The translations under genes were made by a program, and so were the position numbers. Of a DNA stretch of 38,144 nt, positions 23,470-31,354 are shown piece by piece; the stretch's first letter is position 1; the number at the start of each line of letters is the position of its first letter. The stretch comes from JBBRQP01 sp038226175 (GTDB lineage: Bacteria; Cyanobacteriota; Cyanobacteriia; Gloeobacterales; Anthocerotibacteraceae). Location of the stretch: assembly GCA_038226175.1 (NCBI GenBank), contig JBBRQP010000022.1, positions 1 to 38,144 of the forward strand, written 5' to 3'. Under the pieces are notes generated by a model. It was not told where the DNA came from. It saw nothing but the letters and a program-made list of their open reading frames with translations, and did not search any database.

Positions 23470-23511
23470 GTATAGGACTCTACGGTTGATTAGCGTTATT
23501 GAGGCTAAGAT
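23470..23511 (+). promoter_or_regulatory. NtcA-activated (class II) promoter
   Basis: GTA-TAGGACTC-TAC at 23470-23483 fits the NtcA site GTAN8TAC exactly. After 22 bp comes TAAGAT (23506-23511), fitting the TAN3T -10 box of class II NtcA promoters, in which NtcA replaces the -35. The order, spacing and direction all point to the GAF-LuxR gene, whose start is about 80 bp downstream. NtcA is the global nitrogen-limitation activator of cyanobacteria. Confidence 0.7.
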
Positions 23512-23592
23512 AAAATGTAATCTATCTTTATTTGATTGATGCTAGCTCTCCACTGTATCTGACACCAGTGCAATATACAGGAAAAATTGTTG

Positions 23593-24702
23593 ATGTCCCT
23601 CAACCGATCTCTATTAGATTCTGTACGGCTGCTAGGTGAGGTACAGCGCGTTAGTGGCATTATCCAAAGCCTGACTGGATGCTTGGAGCCAGCGGTGGTA
23701 GCCAGACGTACCGTTGAGGGTCTAGTTCAGCAGTTTGGCTATGCCTTTGCCCGTATTTGGTTAGTCGAACTAGACCAGACCACGCTGCACTTAGTAGCTT
23801 CTGCTGGTATGTATACCCGTATTGATGGTTCCTTTGCCCGTGTACCAATGGGAGCCTACAAAATTGGTAAGATCGCCCAAAACCGTATTCCGTTTTTGAG
23901 TAATAATCTCTCTGAAGAAACCTGGGTTCGTGACCGGGCATGGTCGCTGGAGACCGGGATCTGTGGCTTTGCGGGGTATCCCCTGACCCATGGAGAAAAG
24001 GTTTTAGGTGTATTGGCGGTTTTTCATCGTCAACCGATGGCTCCAGAATTTTTGGAAGCGCTACAACTGCTTTGTACGGCAGTCGTCGTCGCCCTAGAAG
24101 ATGCCTTTTTGCACCAACAACAGTGCAGTTCGCTAACCCCAGAAGAGCCCGACTTTACACCCCTGTCAGAGCGTTTGGCGAGCCATTTTGCCTCCGGTTG
24201 TTTTCGTTTGGTGGGTACCGAACGGTCGTTATCCCCTAGCACCACACAGACGTTACTCCAGGCAGCGCGAGCGCTAGCCCGCCAACATTGCACCTACTGT
24301 CGTCTTACTTATCTGGATGAGGCGGCAGTACTTGAAGCTGTACTTCCGCCTAGCGATGACACCGTATATCCAGACTTTGTGGCCCTAGCGCAAGCCGTGA
24401 CCGGACTCAAAGGAAATATAGACATCGTTGCTTTGGCACAGGAGCAAACCCGGCGGATGTTGATTCAACTGCCGATTGCTACTATTCTCGAAATGCCCGT
24501 TAATATCCTCTCTACCCGTGAGCTAGAAATATTGATGATGTTAGCTCGAGGACTGCGGGATAAAGAGATTGCGGAACAGCTTTTTATTAGTGAGCGCACC
24601 GTCAAATTTCATATTAATAATGTATTGAGTAAGTGTCAAGCGCGAACCCGTGCTCAAGCGATGTACCAAGCTACCCGCCATGGCTGGCTCACCCCTGTCT
24701 AA
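23593..24702 (+). CDS. GAF-domain LuxR-type transcriptional regulator
   Basis: This 369-aa regulator has an N-terminal GAF sensor domain (about residues 25-175: VQQFGYAFARIWLVELD, LHLVASAGMY, GICGFAGYPLTHGEKVLGVL) and a C-terminal LuxR helix-turn-helix (about 305-365: LSTRELEILMMLARGLRDKE, IAEQLFISERTVKFHINNVL). There is no receiver domain, so it is probably not a response regulator; the signal is likely a small ligand or redox state. The ATG at 23593 is chosen over TTG codons just before it. It sits behind a predicted NtcA promoter and 136 bp upstream of the nitrile/nitrogen cluster, so it is the likely local regulator of that cluster. Confidence 0.82.
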   Translation: MSLNRSLLDSVRLLGEVQRVSGIIQSLTGCLEPAVVARRTVEGLVQQFGYAFARIWLVELDQTTLHLVASAGMYTRIDGSFARVPMGAYKIGKIAQNRIPFLSNNLSEETWVRDRAWSLETGICGFAGYPLTHGEKVLGVLAVFHRQPMAPEFLEALQLLCTAVVVALEDAFLHQQQCSSLTPEEPDFTPLSERLASHFASGCFRLVGTERSLSPSTTQTLLQAARALARQHCTYCRLTYLDEAAVLEAVLPPSDDTVYPDFVALAQAVTGLKGNIDIVALAQEQTRRMLIQLPIATILEMPVNILSTRELEILMMLARGLRDKEIAEQLFISERTVKFHINNVLSKCQARTRAQAMYQATRHGWLTPV

Positions 24703-24711
24703 AAAGACAGG
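24694..24711 (+). terminator. hairpin spanning the regulator's stop codon
   Basis: CCTGTCT-AAAA-AGACAGG is a perfect 7-bp stem with a 4-nt loop that includes the TAA stop. No U-tract follows directly, so it may only attenuate read-through into the cluster downstream. Confidence 0.35.
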
Positions 24712-24787
24712 CTAAAGGCAACTTTTGGCTAACGTCTACCCTGTTCATATCACTAGATTCGATTTCTTTGTCATGTTCGATACAAAA

Positions 24788-24811
24788 CCCCTAAGGTGAA
24801 CCTCCTAGGGT
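24788..24811 (+). promoter_or_regulatory. leader hairpin before the MTHFR-like gene
   Basis: CCCTA-AGG-TGAA-CCT-CC-TAGGG folds into an 8-bp stem with a two-base bulge and a TGAA loop, ending 28 bp before the start of the MTHFR-like gene. No ribosome site is evident at that start, so this structure may affect translation. Its role is unknown. Confidence 0.25.
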
Positions 24812-24838
24812 AGGCGTACTGTAGCAAGTTCATTGGTC

Positions 24839-25756
24839 ATGAGTACACGCTTACAAACCCTACTTAATGCCGGAGAATTTATAGTCTCTGCCGAATTAAC
24901 GCCGCCGCGCCATTATGACTCCTCTAAATTACTAGCAGCGGCACAACGCATGGCGGATTTTGTCGATGTCGTACAAATCAATGACAACCTACTCTCCCAA
25001 GCTCGACTCTCTAACATCGTCGTTGCCCACCAGCTCGCCCACATCGGTCTGGAGCCCGTCCTACAATTTACCTTACGTCACAAAAACCGCATTGCTTTGC
25101 AAAGTGATTTATTGGGCTTGGCAGCGCTCAAACTCCGTAACATCATTGTTTTGGGCGGCTACCCCTGCACGATTGGAAGTGACCCGGAAGCTCGGGATGC
25201 GACGGATCTGGGTAGTGTTGAAGCAATAGCCCATCTCAATGCCCTAACCTACCAAGGCCGTCTTTTTAATGGCGATATCATTGATCCTAGACCTGATTTT
25301 TATGTAGGCACGGTTGATTTTCCCTGTGCCACAGCCCAAGACCTAAATAAAAGTATGGAGCGGCTCACGTCCAAGATTGAGAATGGGGCTCACTATATCC
25401 AAGTCCAAGCCGTATTTGACCTTGAACCGATGCGTCTGTGGATGGCTGAAGTCCGGGCACGGGGTCTACATAAGCGCGCACATTTTATTGCCGCTATCTT
25501 CCCCTTCAATAGTGCCAAACGCCTAGAGTTTTTGCAGACCATTCCTGGTCTGGTGGTTCCCCCCATGCTGCTCGACGAAGTTCATAGAAGTGCTAATCAA
25601 GAGCAGCATAGTCTCGAAATCATGCTGGAACTAATTCATGGTATCCGTGCTATCGAAGGGATTCATGGTTTGCACCTGCGCTCGATTGGTTCTGAAGACT
25701 GGGTTCCTCGCTTAGTCTCGGCTGCGGGTCTACGCGCAATTGCTTCGGTCACCTAA
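24839..25756 (+). CDS. methylenetetrahydrofolate reductase-family protein
   Basis: This 305-aa TIM-barrel protein of the MTHFR family (PF02219 type) starts with FIVSAELTPPRHYDSSKLL, where the Glu corresponds to the catalytic region of MetF. It continues with DVVQINDNLLSQARLS, LEPVLQFTLRHKNRIALQSD, LRNIIVLGGYP and FPFNSAKRLEFL. Family members reduce methylene-THF to methyl-THF with flavin. It differs enough from classical MetF that another one-carbon reaction is possible. It lies 50 bp upstream of nitB in the same direction, so it is probably the first gene of the nitrile/nitrogen operon, an arrangement I do not recall from the described clusters. Confidence 0.8.
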   Translation: MSTRLQTLLNAGEFIVSAELTPPRHYDSSKLLAAAQRMADFVDVVQINDNLLSQARLSNIVVAHQLAHIGLEPVLQFTLRHKNRIALQSDLLGLAALKLRNIIVLGGYPCTIGSDPEARDATDLGSVEAIAHLNALTYQGRLFNGDIIDPRPDFYVGTVDFPCATAQDLNKSMERLTSKIENGAHYIQVQAVFDLEPMRLWMAEVRARGLHKRAHFIAAIFPFNSAKRLEFLQTIPGLVVPPMLLDEVHRSANQEQHSLEIMLELIHGIRAIEGIHGLHLRSIGSEDWVPRLVSAAGLRAIASVT

Positions 25757-25806
25757 GTTTTCCCCCCTGCTGTTACTTTACCGCTTACTACCCAAGGAGA
25801 ATCGCT

Positions 25807-26289
25807 GTGCCTCAAATCACCCATCCCGCTCACCAACCCGGTGATTTTTTTGTAGATTATGAAGAAAAAGTTTTTTCTGATGTGAAGGCCGAACCGGGGG
25901 AAAAAGCCCTGATTACCTTTCATACCGTTGCCTTTGAAGGCTCTATTGGTCTGGTAAATCTGCTGACTGCGACGCGCATTTTACGTAAAGGTTTTGAAAC
26001 TTCGATCCTGCTCTATGGCCCGGGTGTTACGCTCGGTATCCAACGCGGCTTTCCTAAGATTGGTGATGAGGCTTTTCCTGGGCATCAGGCTATGAATAAT
26101 CAAATCATTAAATTTATGAGTGAAGGCGGTAAGGTCTATGCTTGCCGTTTTGCGCTCCAAGCCCTGTATGGTCATGGTGAGCCTTCCCTGATTCCTGGTA
26201 TCCGCCCGATTAGTCCTCTTGATGTTTTAGATATCGTCCTTGTCCACCGTCAGGCCGGGGCGTTGATTCTCGATACCTGGACACTCTAA
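25807..26289 (+). CDS. nitB: MSMEG_0572/Sll0783-family nitrogen starvation response protein (NitB)
   Basis: This 160-aa protein belongs to a conserved family that always sits at the head of Nit1-type gene clusters. Signature stretches are FFVDYEEKVFSDVKAEPGEK, LITFHTVAFEGSIGLVNLLT, and GVTLGIQRGFPKIGDEAFPG. The Synechocystis member Sll0783 is strongly induced by nitrogen starvation and is needed for normal polyhydroxybutyrate accumulation. The biochemical function is unknown. The GTG start is preceded by AAGGAG. The nitrilase begins 3 nt after its stop. Confidence 0.9.
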   Translation: MPQITHPAHQPGDFFVDYEEKVFSDVKAEPGEKALITFHTVAFEGSIGLVNLLTATRILRKGFETSILLYGPGVTLGIQRGFPKIGDEAFPGHQAMNNQIIKFMSEGGKVYACRFALQALYGHGEPSLIPGIRPISPLDVLDIVLVHRQAGALILDTWTL

Positions 26290-26292
26290 GTA

Positions 26293-27243
26293 ATGAAGGC
26301 GCCTGTGATTAGAGCAGCGGCAGTCCAGATCAGTCCTGTGCTCTTTAGTTGTGAAGGAACCCTGACCAAAGTTCTCAAGGCTATTGCCGATGCCCATGCT
26401 GCTGGCGCCCAAATCGTCGTCTTCCCGGAAACCTTGGTTCCCTACTATCCCTACTTTTCTTTTGTTCATCCCCCTGTGCTCACCGGACGCGACCATCTCC
26501 AGCTCTACGAAGAAGCTGTCCAAGTGCCAGGGCCGGTGACAGAAGCAGTTAGTCAAGCTGCCCAAGCGGGTAGCATCGTGGTCGTGCTTGGGGTTAATGA
26601 GCGGGCTGGCGGCTCGCTTTATAACACCCAATTGGTTTTTGATAGCAATGGGACTTTAGTGCTGAAGCGTCGTAAAATCACCCCTAGCTTTCATGAACGG
26701 ATGATCTGGGGACAGGGTGATGGTTCTGGACTAAAGGTCGTGGATACCGCTGTCGGGCGCGTTGGCGCGTTGGCCTGTTGGGAGCATTACAACCCCCTAG
26801 CCCGGTTTGCCCTGATGGCGCAAGGTGAAGAGATCCACTGTGCCCAGTTTCCAGGCTCCATGGTCGGCCCCATCTTCGCAGACCAAATCGAAGTTACGCT
26901 GCGCCATCATGCCCTCGAATCTGGCTGTTTTGTGATCAATGCCACGGGCTGGCTCACACCCGAACAGGTTGCTCAAATTGTCGAAGACCCGAAGTTACAG
27001 CGGGTTTTAAGTGGTGGCTGCTACACCACAATTATTGGGCCAGAAGGTAATCCGCTTGTTGATGCCCTAGGCGAGGGCGAGGGTATGGTTATCGCCGATC
27101 TTGATTTTTCCTTGATCCTCAAGCGTAAACGGATGCTCGACGCGGTTGGTCACTATAGTCGTCCCGATCTGTTGCAACTCCAGCTCAATACCCGCCCTTA
27201 CACATCACTGATTGAAATGCCCGAGGTGCCCCTGTGTCCCTAA
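26293..27243 (+). CDS. nitC: Nit1-type nitrilase / cyanide-hydrolysing nitrilase (NitC)
   Basis: This carbon-nitrogen hydrolase splits nitriles to acid and ammonia. The 316-aa protein shows the whole catalytic triad: Glu46 (VVFPETLVPYYPYF), Lys128 (KRRKITPSFHERMIWG) and Cys162 (ALACWEHYNPLARFAL). The CWEHYNPL form is that of true nitrilases. In the Nit1C cluster the nitrilase is required for using cyanide as a nitrogen source; whether this one prefers cyanide cannot be told here. It is embedded between nitB (3-nt gap) and nitD (10-nt overlap). Confidence 0.92.
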   Translation: MKAPVIRAAAVQISPVLFSCEGTLTKVLKAIADAHAAGAQIVVFPETLVPYYPYFSFVHPPVLTGRDHLQLYEEAVQVPGPVTEAVSQAAQAGSIVVVLGVNERAGGSLYNTQLVFDSNGTLVLKRRKITPSFHERMIWGQGDGSGLKVVDTAVGRVGALACWEHYNPLARFALMAQGEEIHCAQFPGSMVGPIFADQIEVTLRHHALESGCFVINATGWLTPEQVAQIVEDPKLQRVLSGGCYTTIIGPEGNPLVDALGEGEGMVIADLDFSLILKRKRMLDAVGHYSRPDLLQLQLNTRPYTSLIEMPEVPLCP

Positions 27244-28316
27244 CCAAACAGGAACTAATTGCCCAATTGCAGTCCTATGGGCTGCGTTTGGGCGGTGCAG
27301 CCCGCTCTGGTCGTCAAGGTGGTGCGGGTCCCTCGGATCACAAAGCGGTCACTATCCAAGGCACAACAGTGATGGTGCCAGTTTTTACGGGTATGGCAAG
27401 TCAATCTCCTTACTCGATCATCTATCAAGGAGAGCAATCACTGGTTTACCATCACGGCGAGCCCCTAGCTCCGGTTAGTTTTCCACAAACACCGCAGTTT
27501 TATGCCCTTGCTACTCCTGAGGGCATACCCTACTGGAAAATTGCTCTGCTTCATAGCACGGATGTCTTGGCGACCACGGTGCTTCAGACCTGTATGCGCT
27601 ACGGCGAGCGCGCCACAGCCTGTCAGTTTTGTGCCATTGGTCAGTCTCTGGCGCAAGAGCGCACAATTGCCCGTAAGTCACCGGAAGACCTTGGGGCGGT
27701 AGCCGAGGCCGCCGTGCGTTTAGATGGCGTAAAACAAGCTGTCCTGACGACGGGTACGCCCAATGGCACTGACCGGGGCGCGGCCTATCTGGCTACCTGT
27801 GCGCAAGGGATTAAGGCACGGGTCAATTTGCCAATTCAGGCTCAGTGTGAGCCGCCCGATGATTTTGTGTGGTTTGAACGGCTCCAACAGGCTGGGGTGG
27901 ATAGTCTGGGGATGCATTTAGAAGTCCTCGACCCGGCAGTAAGAGCGCGTATTATGCCCGGAAAAGCCCAGGTACCCGTTGCTTATTACTTCACCGCCTT
28001 TGAACAGGCTGTGCGAGTTTTTGGGCGTGGCGAAGTGAGTACTTACCTGCTTGCTGGTTTGGGTGACCCGCTCGAATTGGTACTTGCGACCTGTCAACGC
28101 TTAATTAAACTTGGTGTCTATCCTTTTGTGGTTCCTTTTGTGCCTATTAGTGGCACCCCCCTAGAAAAATACCCTGCGCCGCCTAGTGACCAGATGCTGA
28201 GGCTCTACCGCGCCCTAGGATCGATGCTCAAAGCCGCAAACTTGGCTTCACGCGACAGCAAAGCAGGTTGTGCCAAGTGCGGTGCCTGCTCAGGGCTATC
28301 TACGTTCGAGGAATGA
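27234..28316 (+). CDS. nitD: MSMEG_0568-family radical SAM protein (NitD)
   Basis: This 360-aa radical SAM enzyme of the Nit1C cluster starts with GTG inside the end of nitC. The likely SAM-cluster cysteines are C120, C130 and C133 (LQTCMRYGERATACQFCAIG). The spacing C-x9-C-x2-C is unlike the standard CxxxCxxC. The C-terminus carries a second compact motif, C346, C349 and C352 (GCAKCGACSG), suggesting another iron-sulfur site or a metal site. The body has a TIM-barrel look (AVLTTGTPNGTDRG, SLGMHLEVLDPAVRARIMPG, PFVVPFVPISGTPLE). Its substrate is unknown. nitE begins 4 nt after its stop. Confidence 0.9.
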   Translation: MSLTKQELIAQLQSYGLRLGGAARSGRQGGAGPSDHKAVTIQGTTVMVPVFTGMASQSPYSIIYQGEQSLVYHHGEPLAPVSFPQTPQFYALATPEGIPYWKIALLHSTDVLATTVLQTCMRYGERATACQFCAIGQSLAQERTIARKSPEDLGAVAEAAVRLDGVKQAVLTTGTPNGTDRGAAYLATCAQGIKARVNLPIQAQCEPPDDFVWFERLQQAGVDSLGMHLEVLDPAVRARIMPGKAQVPVAYYFTAFEQAVRVFGRGEVSTYLLAGLGDPLELVLATCQRLIKLGVYPFVVPFVPISGTPLEKYPAPPSDQMLRLYRALGSMLKAANLASRDSKAGCAKCGACSGLSTFEE

Positions 28317-28320
28317 TCCC

Positions 28321-28827
28321 ATGGCTACATATCGGTTTAGCTTGGTCGAGACTGAGCAGGAGTGCGCAGCGTACTTCGCCCTGAGGCATCAGATCTTTGG
28401 CTTAGAGCAGAGACTCTTTCCGACAGGAGACCGCGATCACTGGGATACGATAGCTGTGCCGATCATCGCTGTCGATAGCCGCAATGAGCAGGTGGTCGGA
28501 GTGGTGCGCATTTATGAAGAGAGTCCTGGTCTTTGGTATGGCGGTCGCCTAGGGGTTCATGCCGACTATCGTCGCTCAGGTCGCATTGGGCAAGGTTTAA
28601 TTTATAAAGCGGTGACGACTGCCCATGGCTGGGGCTGTCAGAAGTTTTTGGCGGTGGTACAAGAACAAAATGTTCGCTTTTTTGCCCGTCTCCACTGGCA
28701 AGCCCTAGAAGACATCGTGCTACACGACCTGCCCCACCAGCTTATGGAAGCAGATTTGGCGCACTATCCGCCGATTATTACCGAAAGTTTGGGCAGAGCC
28801 TTCACTTCTAGGAGCCTGCTGTGCTAA
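28321..28827 (+). CDS. nitE: MSMEG_0567/Sll0786-family N-acetyltransferase (NitE)
   Basis: This 168-aa GNAT-fold protein starts at the ATG at 28321 right after nitD; an earlier in-frame start would lie inside nitD. The acetyl-CoA region is seen as GRLGVHADYRRSGRIGQGLI (the R-x-x-G-x-G/A type loop), preceded by a beta strand with VVGVVRIYEE. It matches the acetyltransferase half of MSMEG_0567, which in mycobacteria is fused to the AIR-synthase-like protein; here, as in Synechocystis, the two are separate and overlap by 7 nt. The acceptor is unknown. Confidence 0.88.
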   Translation: MATYRFSLVETEQECAAYFALRHQIFGLEQRLFPTGDRDHWDTIAVPIIAVDSRNEQVVGVVRIYEESPGLWYGGRLGVHADYRRSGRIGQGLIYKAVTTAHGWGCQKFLAVVQEQNVRFFARLHWQALEDIVLHDLPHQLMEADLAHYPPIITESLGRAFTSRSLLC

Positions 28828-29771
28828 GAGAGCTACGTGCACAACTGCGGCAAGCAGTCGAAACCAAACAAGATATTCAAGGCGTGGGTCGCAGTCTCGG
28901 GCAGACAGCTGGAGCTAGTATTCGCTTGGGCGATGATTGTGCTGCGATCCCCGATGGTGCTGATTATTTGCTATTTGCGGCAGAAGCAATGTGGCCTGTA
29001 CTGGTCGAAGCCGAACCTTGGCTCGCGGGCTGGTGTGGGGTGCAGGTCAATATCAACGACATCTATGCCATGGGTGGACGTCCTGTCGCCGTAGTTGATG
29101 CGCTGTGGGGTCAGTCCACAAAACATCTTGAGCCGATCATGGCTGGTATCAAGGCAGCCGCTGAGACCTATGGTGTCCCGATAGTCGGTGGGCATACCAA
29201 TGCGCAAAGTCCCTATAATGCTCTAGCTGTTGCCATCATGGGTCGTGCGAAGCGGCTGATTTCGAGTTTTACTGCCCAAGCTGGAGACGTCTTACTTTTG
29301 GCTATAGACCTACGTGGTCAACTGCATCCGCATTATCCATTTTGGGATTGTAGTTTAGGTACAGCTGCTGAGCGTCTACGGGCGGACCTCGAAGTGTTGC
29401 CCCAACTAGCAGAGGCGGGACTTTGTGATTGTGGTAAAGATGTCAGCATGGGGGGGATTGTCGGTACACTATTGATGCTACTCGAGACCTCAGGCTGCGG
29501 TGCCAGGGTGGACTTAGCTAAAATCCCGGTTCCCGAAGGTTTATCCTTGGCAGGCTGGTTGACCTCTTTTCCTAGTTATGGCTTTATTTTGAGTGTGCGT
29601 CCTCAGTATGTAGCTGCCATCGAGCCTTACTTTGCTCGACGGGACTTGGTTTGTATTGCTTTGGGTAGAGTGCAAACTGGCAGCCAATTACAGCTACAGC
29701 TAGGAGGTGAAGAACAGGTATTTTGGGACTTAGCCCAAGAGCCTTTGACGGGATTTGGCAGCTATGGATAA
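28821..29771 (+). CDS. nitF: AIR synthase-related protein, Sll0787 family (NitF)
   Basis: This 316-aa member of the PurM/ThiL/SelD/HypE ATP-binding superfamily has ASIRLGDDCAAIPDGADYLL near the start (Asp residues for Mg-ATP). NINDIYAMGGRPVAVVDALWG is the typical D-AMGA-P signature, and PIVGGHTNAQSPYNALAVAI the glycine-rich segment. LCDCGKDVSMGGIVGTLLML resembles the DxS-GG motif of the family. Such enzymes phosphorylate amide or carboxyl oxygens with ATP, which suggests activation of a Nit pathway intermediate. It starts with GTG within the end of nitE, and the next gene starts within its own end. Confidence 0.9.
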   Translation: MLRELRAQLRQAVETKQDIQGVGRSLGQTAGASIRLGDDCAAIPDGADYLLFAAEAMWPVLVEAEPWLAGWCGVQVNINDIYAMGGRPVAVVDALWGQSTKHLEPIMAGIKAAAETYGVPIVGGHTNAQSPYNALAVAIMGRAKRLISSFTAQAGDVLLLAIDLRGQLHPHYPFWDCSLGTAAERLRADLEVLPQLAEAGLCDCGKDVSMGGIVGTLLMLLETSGCGARVDLAKIPVPEGLSLAGWLTSFPSYGFILSVRPQYVAAIEPYFARRDLVCIALGRVQTGSQLQLQLGGEEQVFWDLAQEPLTGFGSYG

Positions 29772-30921
29772 GTCTCTACGCATTGCCCTGTTGACCTATT
29801 CGACTAAGGCGCGCGGTGGCGTTGTCCATACTGTCGAACTCGCTGAAGCACTTCAAACTCGGGGGCATCAGGTCACGATTTATGCCCTAGATAAAGATGG
29901 CGGCGGTTTTTATCGGTCTGTGCAGTGTCCTGTACGCCAAGTCCCGACTCTTCCGGTCATAGGCGCAATCGACAGGGTAATCGCGCAGCGGATTCAGGAG
30001 TTTGTGACCTACTTCGAGCAGCACAATTCAACTCACGATTGTTACCACAGTCAGGATTGTATTAGTGCCAATGCCCTGGTGCTACTCCGGCAAAAAGGGC
30101 GTATTCCCCACTTTGTGCGCACGGTTCACCATGTTGATGACTTTACGAGTCCCTATCTTCAGCAGTGTCAGGAGACGGCAATTCGCGAACCAGATTTATG
30201 TTTATGTGTGAGCCGTCACTGGCAAGCAGCCTTATTAGAGGATTATCAGATCCAGGCATTACGCGTTACTAACGGTGTGGATACAACCCGGTTTTCTCCG
30301 ACTAATCAAGGAGCAGCCCTAAAAAAACATTTGGGTTTAGGAAATGGGCCGATTTTTATTACCGTTGGCGGGATTGAGCCACGCAAAAATTCGCTGGTCT
30401 TGCTCAAGGCATTTATTCAGGTGCTAAGCCAGTATCCTCAAGCCCAACTGGTAATTGCTGGGGGGGAAACTCTATTTGATTACGATCCCTATCGACGCGA
30501 GTTTTTTGCACTGATGCAACAGGCTGGTTTAGAAAAAAGCCCTTGTCTGATCTTACCGGGAGTCATGAAGGATCAGGATATGCCAGCACTTTACCGCACA
30601 GCTCAAGCCTTTGTTTTCCCGTCACTCAAAGAAGGTTGGGGTCTAGCTGTTTTGGAGGCACTTGCTTCTGGCATACCCGTGATCACCGCTAACCAGCCGC
30701 CCTTTACGGAATTTTTAACAGCTGAGGATGCGCTACTAATTGACCCGACGGCGGTAACAGCCTTAGCAGAAGCGATGGGTAAGGTCTTGAATCCTGAGGT
30801 TTATCAGCTCCTAATACCGCGTGGCTTGGCAGTCAGTGCCCGCTATACTTGGGCCGCCTCAGCGCAAGTCCATGAGCAAATTTACACCACGTTTCTCACC
30901 AACTTTAAGGAGTGCAACTAA
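29764..30921 (+). CDS. MSMEG_0565-family glycosyltransferase (GT4 type)
   Basis: This 385-aa GT-B glycosyltransferase starts at ATG 29764, overlapping the nitF stop by 8 nt. The N-terminal domain has KARGGVVHTVELAEALQTRG, the glycine-rich acceptor loop. The nucleotide-sugar domain has FITVGGIEPRKNSLVLLKAF, the E-x7-E motif in FPSLKEGWGLAVLEALASG, and IPVITANQPPFTEF. Its place in the Nit cluster suggests that the product is glycosylated or that a sugar-linked compound is the substrate. The partners are unknown. Confidence 0.88.
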   Translation: MDKSLRIALLTYSTKARGGVVHTVELAEALQTRGHQVTIYALDKDGGGFYRSVQCPVRQVPTLPVIGAIDRVIAQRIQEFVTYFEQHNSTHDCYHSQDCISANALVLLRQKGRIPHFVRTVHHVDDFTSPYLQQCQETAIREPDLCLCVSRHWQAALLEDYQIQALRVTNGVDTTRFSPTNQGAALKKHLGLGNGPIFITVGGIEPRKNSLVLLKAFIQVLSQYPQAQLVIAGGETLFDYDPYRREFFALMQQAGLEKSPCLILPGVMKDQDMPALYRTAQAFVFPSLKEGWGLAVLEALASGIPVITANQPPFTEFLTAEDALLIDPTAVTALAEAMGKVLNPEVYQLLIPRGLAVSARYTWAASAQVHEQIYTTFLTNFKECN

Positions 30922-30922
30922 C

Positions 30923-31210
30923 ATGCCAGAAATGCACTTTTACGTTGAATGGCCTGATGGTCAGCAAGATTCCTGCTACTCCCCTTCATTGGTGGTGCAG
31001 CAACATCTAAAAGAGGGCGTTACGTACCCGCTACAAGATTTTCTTGAACGTAGTCGTACCGCTCTGCTCATGGCTGATGAGCGCGTCTTAGCGAAATATG
31101 GTCAGCACTGCTCCTTGGCTCTTGGTCAATTGCATCGGATTGAGCAGCGCGTAGCTCAGTATGCTGATTTCCCTGAGCCACAAGTGCGCGTTATTAAGTT
31201 TCTGGTATGA
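30923..31210 (+). CDS. nitG: MSMEG_0570-family nitrogen starvation response protein (NitG)
   Basis: This 95-aa soluble protein (MPEMHFYVEWPDGQQDSCYS, then PSLVVQQHLKEGVTYPLQDF) is typical of the small conserved proteins of Nit1-type clusters. The ATG at 30923 is preceded by AAGGAG at the end of the glycosyltransferase gene; a frame opening at 30821 is inside that gene. Its function is unknown. It is the last gene of the run. The flavoprotein NitH (MSMEG_0569 family), which normally completes the set, is not present nearby. Confidence 0.9.
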   Translation: MPEMHFYVEWPDGQQDSCYSPSLVVQQHLKEGVTYPLQDFLERSRTALLMADERVLAKYGQHCSLALGQLHRIEQRVAQYADFPEPQVRVIKFLV

Positions 31211-31354
31211 CGCTTTGAGTTTTATGTAGTGGCTTGCGATGCTGACTTAATGCCAGATTAAGACAGGCATGTATCTGTTACAGCACAAGGCTCTCAGCAG
31301 TCGAGCTAATAGGCATCTGCTAGGATTACTCTTAACTTAGATAAATTAGGCATC

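Noticed and set aside
24703..24838. NtcA site directly upstream of the MTHFR-like gene
   Set aside because: GTA triplets occur near 24810-24822, but none is followed by TAC after eight bases.
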